DNA of 11,319 bases, taken from positions 1-11,319 of the forward strand of contig JANOEH010000157.1 of the NCBI GenBank assembly GCA_031413115.1, given 5' to 3'. The notes beneath the pieces are model-generated. The model saw only the letters and a list, made by a program, of their open reading frames with translations. It made no database searches and had not been told where the DNA came from. Shown here in pieces: positions 6,883 to 11,319 of the stretch; position 1 is the first letter of the stretch; each line of letters opens with the position of its first letter. A program made the position numbers and the translations under genes. The stretch is from JANPEF01 sp031413115 (GTDB lineage: Bacteria; Eisenbacteria; RBG-16-71-46; DASYSL01).

Positions 6883-7410
6883 GTGCAGAATCCGCATCCG
6901 TTGCTGGTTCATTTTCCGATCGCGTTCCTCGTTGCCTTCGCCGTCTCCGCGCTGCTCCTGCTCGTCCTCCCCCATCCCGGCCTCGATCGCTTCGCCCGCG
7001 CCAGCCTGTTCGTCGGCACCGCCGCCGCCGCCCTGGCCGTCGTCTCCGGGTTCTTCGCCGAGCAGACGGTCGCCCCGGTCCGGGCCGCCGCCGAGACCAT
7101 CGGCGAACATCGCCTCCTCGCCTACGGCACGCTGCTCGTCGCCGCTGCGCTCACCGCGCTGGCCGTGATCGCCCCGCGCCACCCCGCGTGGGCCGGTCGC
7201 TTCCGCGCAGCGCAGGGCGTGGGCGCGCTCGCATTGCTCGGGCTCGTGGTGATGACCGCGCGCGAGGGCGGCGAGCTGGTGCACGAGTTCGGCGTCGGCA
7301 CGGCGCTGACCGCGCCCGGCGGCCCGGTGCACGACGTGGGCGCGCCGAAGCGCGCGACCCCGCAGGCGACGAACGATGCTCCGGCGCCCTCGGGCAAGGA
7401 CTTCCGGTGA
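6883..7410 (+). CDS. DUF2231 family four-helix membrane protein
   Basis: The 175-residue protein opens with NPHPLLVHFPIAFLVAF, the diagnostic DUF2231 motif. It has four hydrophobic segments at about 11-29, 41-58, 79-97 and 111-125, then the conserved GGELVHEFGVG (129-139) and a hydrophilic Pro/Ala-rich tail. Histidines H5, H10, H76 and H134 lie near membrane ends and might bind haem or metal, as has been suggested for this domain; that is inference. The start is GTG 6883, with GGAGG at 6874-6878. The frame is open further upstream, but that part covers the promoter and is Arg/Pro-rich. The stop overlaps fdhD (GTGA), which couples the two genes and hints at a role in redox or formate metabolism. 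Confidence 0.85.
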   Translation: MQNPHPLLVHFPIAFLVAFAVSALLLLVLPHPGLDRFARASLFVGTAAAALAVVSGFFAEQTVAPVRAAAETIGEHRLLAYGTLLVAAALTALAVIAPRHPAWAGRFRAAQGVGALALLGLVVMTAREGGELVHEFGVGTALTAPGGPVHDVGAPKRATPQATNDAPAPSGKDFR

Positions 7411-8270
7411 GCATCGTGTCCACCCCGCTGCGTCCCGGACGCGATGTCACCGTCAACCGCATGGCCGTCCGCCCCGGCGGCATCCGCGAATCCGAGGATC
7501 GCGTCGCCGCCGAGGAGCCGCTCGAGATCCGGGTCGGCGGCCGTCCGCTGGCCGTGCTCATGCGCACCCCCGGTGACGACGAGGCGCTCGCCGCCGGGTT
7601 CCTGCTGACCGAGGGCCTGATCCGCGGCCCCGAGGACCTCGAGCGCATCGCCCACTGCACCGACGTCCCGCCCGAGGCGATGACGAACGTGATCGACGTC
7701 ACGCTCGCCGCCGGCGTGCCCGATCCGCTCGAGAAGGGCCGGCGTGCATTCTACGCCTCGTCGTCGTGCGGCATCTGCGGCAAGGCGTCGATCGAGGAGG
7801 TGCGACTGCAGGCCGCGCCGTTGCCGCTCGGGCTCACCATCGCGCCCGACGCGCTGCCCCGCCTCGTGCCCGCGCTGCGCACGGCGCAGGTCACGTTCGA
7901 GCGCACCGGCGGGTTGCACGCCGCCGGGCTTTATCGCTTCGACGGCACGCTCATCGCGACCGCCGAGGACGTCGGCCGGCACAACGCGGTCGACAAGATC
8001 GTCGGCGGCCGCCTGCTGCTCGGCGAGTCGTCGCTGGCCGAGCGCCTGCTGCTGGTCTCGGGCCGCGTCGGCTTCGAGATCGTGCAGAAGGCGTGGCTCG
8101 CCGGCATCCCCGCGGTCGCGGCGGTATCGGCGCCGACCAGCCTCGCGGTCGAGCTGGCCCAAGCCGCGGGCATGACGCTGGTCGGCTTCCTGCGCGGCGA
8201 GGATTACAACGTGTATGCCGGCCCCGAACGACTCGGCCTGGGGGCGATGGGCCGGGGCACTTCCCACTGA
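7407..8270 (+). CDS. fdhD: Formate dehydrogenase accessory sulfurtransferase FdhD
   Basis: The 287-residue cytoplasmic protein matches the family's usual length. FdhD passes sulfur from the cysteine desulfurase IscS to the molybdenum (or tungsten) bis-MGD cofactor, which formate dehydrogenase needs for activity. The sulfur-carrying pair is present as SSSCGICGK, with C121 and C124. Other hallmarks are DDEALAAGFLLTEGLI (57-72), TGGLHAAGLY (167-176), EDVGRHNAVDKI (187-198), SGRVGFEIVQK (218-228) and PTSLAVELA (243-251). The GTG start at 7407 overlaps the DUF2231 TGA and follows AAGGA at 7396-7400 with a six-base gap. No formate dehydrogenase or molybdenum-cofactor gene is in the window, so its client is elsewhere. 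Confidence 0.95.
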   Translation: MSIVSTPLRPGRDVTVNRMAVRPGGIRESEDRVAAEEPLEIRVGGRPLAVLMRTPGDDEALAAGFLLTEGLIRGPEDLERIAHCTDVPPEAMTNVIDVTLAAGVPDPLEKGRRAFYASSSCGICGKASIEEVRLQAAPLPLGLTIAPDALPRLVPALRTAQVTFERTGGLHAAGLYRFDGTLIATAEDVGRHNAVDKIVGGRLLLGESSLAERLLLVSGRVGFEIVQKAWLAGIPAVAAVSAPTSLAVELAQAAGMTLVGFLRGEDYNVYAGPERLGLGAMGRGTSH

Positions 8271-8295
8271 TCCGCCCCCCGGAGGTCCTCGTTCC

Positions 8296-9474
8296 GTGAA
8301 GCTCGCCCCCATCCAGGCCGAACTGCGCGCCCGCGGCATCGACGCGTGGCTGCTCTACGACTTCCGCCACATGAACCCCATCGCCAACCGCGTTGCCGGC
8401 TTCGCGCCCGACCAGCACACGACGCGCCGCTGGTTCGGCCTCGTCCCCGCCGAAGGCGAACCGCAGTGGCTGCACTCGGCGATCGAGGGCCACCACTTCA
8501 CGAACCTGCCCGGGAAGAAGACCGCGTTCGTTGGCTGGCGCGACCTCGAGGCCTCGCTCGGCGCGATGCTCGCCGGTCGCAAGCGTGTCGCCATGGAGTA
8601 CTCGCCCGGCAACGCGATCCCCTACGTCGCGCGCGTCGACGCCGGCACCGTCGAGCTGGTGCGCGCGCTCGGCGCCGAGGTCGTGAGCTCGGCTGACCTG
8701 GTGCAGACCTTCGAGGCGCGCTGGGGCGTCGACGGGCTCGCCTCGCACCGCCGCGCCGCGCAGCACCTGGCTGAGATCGCGGCCCTCGCCCACGGCTGGG
8801 TCCGGGAGACGGTGCGCGCCGGGCGCACGCTGCCCGAGCTCGAACTTCAGGCGCGCATGGTCGCCGAGTACCAGGCCCGCAAGCTGGTGACCAACGGCCC
8901 GCCCATCGTGGCCCGCAACGAGCACGCGGGGAACCCGCACTTCGAGCCCACGGCGGCGAACTCGCAGCCCATCGGCGACGGCGACGTGCTGCTGCTCGAC
9001 CTGTGGGCGAAGGAACCCGGCGACGACGCGATCTACGCCGACATCACGTGGATGGCGTTCGTCGGCGCCCGTGCACCCGATGCCGTGCAGCACGTGTGGG
9101 ACGTCGTCTCCGGCGCCCGCGACGCCGGCGTGCGCGCCGTCACCGCGGCCTGCGAGCGCGGCACGGCGATCCAGGGTGGCGCGGTCGACGACGTGGTGCG
9201 CGACCACGTGCGCAGCCACGGACTCGAGGCGCGCTTCATCCACCGCACGGGCCACTCGATCGGCATCGAGACGCACGGCAACGGGGCGAACATCGACAAT
9301 CTCGAGACGCGCGACGAGCGCACGCTGATCCCCGACACCGGCTTCTCGATCGAGCCCGGCGTCTATGGTCCCGAGTTCGGGGTCCGCTCCGAGATCGACG
9401 TCTACATCGCCCCCGACGGACGCGCCGAAGTGACGACCGCGCCGCAGCGGTCGCTGCCCGCGCTGCTGCCCTGA
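8296..9474 (+). CDS. M24 family metallopeptidase, Xaa-Pro aminopeptidase-like
   Basis: The 392-residue protein has a creatinase-type N-terminal domain (about 1-150, opening LAPIQAELRARGIDAWLLYD) and a C-terminal 'pita-bread' domain (about 155-385). All five metal ligands of M24 enzymes are visible: D235 (LLLDLW), D249 (YADITW), H320 (RTGHSIG), E353 (FSIEPGVYG) and E366 (VRSEIDVY). The THGNGANIDNLETRDER stretch replaces the more common HE after GHxxG and marks a distinct M24 subgroup. The likely role is removal of an N-terminal residue before proline or hydrolysis of a related dipeptide; creatinase-like activity is an alternative. No signal peptide is seen. The GTG start at 8296 follows GGAGG (8281-8285) at ten bases. 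It lies 25 bp after fdhD, so it is probably in the same operon. Confidence 0.9.
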   Translation: MKLAPIQAELRARGIDAWLLYDFRHMNPIANRVAGFAPDQHTTRRWFGLVPAEGEPQWLHSAIEGHHFTNLPGKKTAFVGWRDLEASLGAMLAGRKRVAMEYSPGNAIPYVARVDAGTVELVRALGAEVVSSADLVQTFEARWGVDGLASHRRAAQHLAEIAALAHGWVRETVRAGRTLPELELQARMVAEYQARKLVTNGPPIVARNEHAGNPHFEPTAANSQPIGDGDVLLLDLWAKEPGDDAIYADITWMAFVGARAPDAVQHVWDVVSGARDAGVRAVTAACERGTAIQGGAVDDVVRDHVRSHGLEARFIHRTGHSIGIETHGNGANIDNLETRDERTLIPDTGFSIEPGVYGPEFGVRSEIDVYIAPDGRAEVTTAPQRSLPALLP

Positions 9475-9484
9475 GCCCGCCGGC

Positions 9485-10789
9485 ATGAGAGCCGCGCTGC
9501 GTTCGCCCTGGGCCTGGGCGGCGCTCGCGTTCGCCGTGCGCCTGGCGTACGTGCTGGCCGGCCCGGGCCTCGACGCCGTCCCGTGGTCCGACAGCGTCGA
9601 CTACCACCGCCTCGCCGCCCACCTGGCGAGCGGGCGCGGCTTCACGCTCGGGCCCGACGCCGCACTCTACCCGACCACGTTCCGTCCCCCGCTCGTCCCC
9701 GCGATCGTCGCGCCGCTGTACGCGCTCTTCGGCCCGCGCTACGGCCTCGCGCTCGTGCTCCAGGCGATCCTCGGCGCGCTCGTCGTCCCCGCCGCCGCCG
9801 CGCTCGCCGGCGCGCTGGCGCGCGACGCCGGGCGCGACGCGCGCTTCGCCACACGCGCCGCCACACTCACCGCCGCGGCGATCGCCGTGTGGCCCCCGCT
9901 CGTCTACTTCACCGGCGCTCTTCTCACGGAGACGACCGCGTCGCTGCTGGTCACGCTGGCGCTGCTCCTCGCGGTGCGCCTGCACGCGGACGGCGGCACG
10001 GGACGCGCGCTCGCGCTCGGTACGACGCTCGCGCTGGCGGCTCTGGCGCGACCGACGGCGCTGCCGCTCGCGGCGGCCCTGCTCGCCTGGCTCGCGTTGT
10101 TCGGCCCGCGCCCCCGCGGCGCCCGCGGACGGGAGGTCGCGCTCGCGCTCGTCGCCTGCGCGCTCGTGCTCCTGCCGTGGACGCTGCGCAACCGCGCCGT
10201 CACCGGGGCGTGGATTCCGCTCACCAGCGGCGGCGGTGCGGCCCTGTGGGACGGCAACAATCCACTCGTCGCCGCCGACCCGCGCTGGCGCGGCGGCGCG
10301 GTCAGCCTGCGCGAGGTCGAGCCCTACGCGCACGAGTTCGCAGGCATGGACGAGCTGGCAATCGACGGGCATGCCGGTGCGCGGGCGCGCACCTTCCTGG
10401 CGGAGGATCCGGTGCGCGGGCTGCGCATGGCGGGCTGGAAACTGGCGCGCTTCTTCCGCACCACCGGCGAGACGGCCGTCAGCGGCAGCGCGGGCCCGCC
10501 TGGCAGCGCGTGGGCGCTCCTGGCGCGAGCGATCGATCCGCTTGCGGTCACGTGGGGCGTGCTGTTGCCGTTCTTCATCGTGGGATTCGCCTGGGCGCTG
10601 GCCCACCCCGGCCGCATCGCGTGCGCACCGGCGATCGCAGTGCTCGTGCAGGCGGCACTGGCCGCGGTCTACTGGGGATCGTTGCGCTTCCGCGCGCCGG
10701 TCGAGCCGGCGCTCGTGGTGCTGGGATCGCTCGGGCTGCTCTTCGCCCTCGCCCGGCTCAGCGCTCCGAGTACACGCTCGCGACCTTGA
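9485..10789 (+). CDS. Family-39-type membrane glycosyltransferase (ArnT/PMT-like)
   Basis: The 434-residue inner-membrane protein has about eight to ten hydrophobic helices. The first luminal loop carries WSDSVDYHRLA (34-44), where D36 and D39 fit the acidic catalytic motif of the family, followed by FRPPLVPAI (66-74). LLTETTAS (146-153), LPWTLRNRAVTGAWIP (230-245), WDGNNP (255-260) and YWGSLRFRAPVEP (396-408) are typical of bacterial GT39-like proteins. These use polyprenyl-phosphate sugars to glycosylate lipids or proteins on the outer face of the membrane. Acceptor and sugar are unknown. The ATG at 9485 is ten bases after the M24 stop, with no clear ribosome site. Its 3' end overlaps the convergent minus-strand fragment by 32 bp (10758-10789). 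Confidence 0.85.
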   Translation: MRAALRSPWAWAALAFAVRLAYVLAGPGLDAVPWSDSVDYHRLAAHLASGRGFTLGPDAALYPTTFRPPLVPAIVAPLYALFGPRYGLALVLQAILGALVVPAAAALAGALARDAGRDARFATRAATLTAAAIAVWPPLVYFTGALLTETTASLLVTLALLLAVRLHADGGTGRALALGTTLALAALARPTALPLAAALLAWLALFGPRPRGARGREVALALVACALVLLPWTLRNRAVTGAWIPLTSGGGAALWDGNNPLVAADPRWRGGAVSLREVEPYAHEFAGMDELAIDGHAGARARTFLAEDPVRGLRMAGWKLARFFRTTGETAVSGSAGPPGSAWALLARAIDPLAVTWGVLLPFFIVGFAWALAHPGRIACAPAIAVLVQAALAAVYWGSLRFRAPVEPALVVLGSLGLLFALARLSAPSTRSRP

Positions 10790-11024
10790 AGCGCACCTCG
10801 AACTCGCGGCGCACGTCGTTCTCGGCGCCGAGCACGAGCGTCGGCCCGAAGATGCGCCCCACCATCGACTGCGCGGAGAGGTCGGTCGGCAGCAGCGGGC
10901 GCACGCCCTGTCCGGAGGCTGCATCCGGCGTGTTCAAGAGGTCGATCGGGATGAGGAAATCGGCGTAGGTCTCGCCGGGGCGGACGTAGGTGGGCTCCTG
11001 CGGCGTGTACGGGCAGTCCGTTCC
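10758..11024 (-). CDS. C-terminal fragment of an unrecognised protein
   Basis: Reading minus from about 11024 to a TGA at 10760-10758 gives 88 coherent residues beginning GTDCPYTPQEP and ending FEVRFKVASVYSER. The composition is balanced, with alternating hydrophobic strands (YADFLIPIDLL, MVGRIFGPTLVLG, REFEVRFKVASV). All seven arginine codons are CGC, as in the neighbouring genes, so I regard it as real coding sequence. The frame has no start codon and is closed by a stop at about 11058-11060, so the N-terminus is missing. It is broken where it meets the isopropylmalate-synthase-like fragment. I do not recognise the family; a beta-rich C-terminal domain is all that can be said. Confidence 0.55.
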   Translation of the reverse strand, partial: GTDCPYTPQEPTYVRPGETYADFLIPIDLLNTPDAASGQGVRPLLPTDLSAQSMVGRIFGPTLVLGAENDVRREFEVRFKVASVYSER

Positions 11025-11319
11025 GGACGCCGAGCGCGACCGCGTCGGTGGTGAGCCTCACCATCTTCTCGACGTCCCACCCCTCGGTGTACATCCGGAT
11101 CGGGGAGGAGCCGATGAAGGCGGCGATCTCGATCGGGATGCCGGCCCGTTGGGAGATCTCGACGATCGGTAGGATGTCGGCTGCCACCGTCCGGGCCGCG
11201 CAATACGCCCGGATCCGCATCTTCTGGATCGCGATCTCGCGGGCGAGGCGCTCCACCTGCTGACAGACGTGCGGTCCAGCACCGGGAAGACCGATGTCCG
11301 CGAGGTCGATCTGCAGAGC
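11014..11319 (-). CDS. Isopropylmalate/homocitrate-synthase-like enzyme, internal fragment
   Basis: The frame is open from the right window edge and gives 102 convincing residues up to about 11014. The segments ADIGLPGAG, CAARTVAADI, PIVEISQRAGIPIE, FIGSSPIR and TDAVALGVRNGL match the middle of HMGL-type DRE-TIM-barrel enzymes. These condense acetyl-CoA with a 2-oxo acid (2-isopropylmalate or homocitrate synthase type). The family would normally continue into a strand like PVxxVTEDTTR, but similarity stops here; the frame continues open but turns Arg/Pro-rich and antisense-like. Codon use differs from the rest of the window: of nine arginine codons, six are CGG, one AGG and two CGC, and TAT, CTA and CAA also occur. 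The N-terminus lies beyond the window. Which substrate it uses cannot be decided. Confidence 0.75.

Noticed and set aside
5105..7168. A 687-codon plus-strand frame antisense to typA
   Set aside because: It reads as Asp/Arg/Val/Leu-rich antisense of a GC-biased gene, runs through the divergent promoter, and has no recognisable motifs.
9236..10924. A 562-codon minus-strand frame across the glycosyltransferase, and a similar 511-codon frame at 7951-9486
   Set aside because: Both are low-complexity Arg/Gly/Glu shadows of well-supported plus-strand genes and span several gene boundaries.
10669..11013. Continuation of the isopropylmalate-synthase-like frame to 10669
   Set aside because: Beyond about 11008 the translation becomes Arg/Pro/His-rich and loses family similarity, while another frame of the same strand is clearly coding there.
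1..11319. CRISPR arrays, tRNA or rRNA genes, insertion sequences, integrase or toxin-antitoxin genes
   Set aside because: No spaced direct repeats, cloverleaf features, terminal inverted repeats or matching protein motifs were seen on either strand.

Overview
The window is very GC-rich (about 70% by eye) bacterial chromosomal DNA, with strong G/C at third codon positions, CGC-dominated arginine codons, frequent GTG starts and tight gene packing. The gene set (Uup, TypA, YaeQ, FdhD, a family-39-type glycosyltransferase) suggests a high-GC Gram-negative, proteobacterium- or myxobacterium-like, possibly uncultured. I cannot name the phylum. There is no CRISPR array, tRNA, rRNA, transposase or phage gene.

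Layout, left to right: (1) the last 38 codons of a DinB-family protein, a probable intrinsic terminator, then uup, an ABC-F ATPase, all on +. (2) A five-gene minus-strand operon read from about 6664 down to 2136: typA, an alpha/beta hydrolase of the COG2945 type, a nitrilase-superfamily amidohydrolase, a RimJ/RimL-type GNAT acetyltransferase and yaeQ. (3) A divergent intergenic region (6665-6882) with a good sigma70-type promoter for the plus-strand genes. (4) A four-gene plus-strand cluster: a DUF2231 membrane protein, fdhD, an M24 metallopeptidase and a family-39-type membrane glycosyltransferase. (5) A right edge (10758-11319) where two unrelated minus-strand coding fragments meet. One is the C-terminus of an unknown protein with host-like codon use. 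The other is an internal piece of an isopropylmalate/homocitrate-synthase-like enzyme with different codon use. A junction lies near 11007-11030 and is most simply an assembly chimera or a recombination scar.

Functionally, typA (ribosome-associated GTPase) heads an operon of small catalytic 'housekeeping' enzymes. All four of its gene junctions contain a 4-nt GTGA overlap, and so does the DUF2231/fdhD junction, implying translational coupling. FdhD activates molybdenum/tungsten formate dehydrogenase, but no dehydrogenase gene is in view. I find no convincing previously undescribed system. The observations most worth a second look are the right-edge junction, the run of GTGA overlaps, and the bidirectional promoter region with its structured leader.
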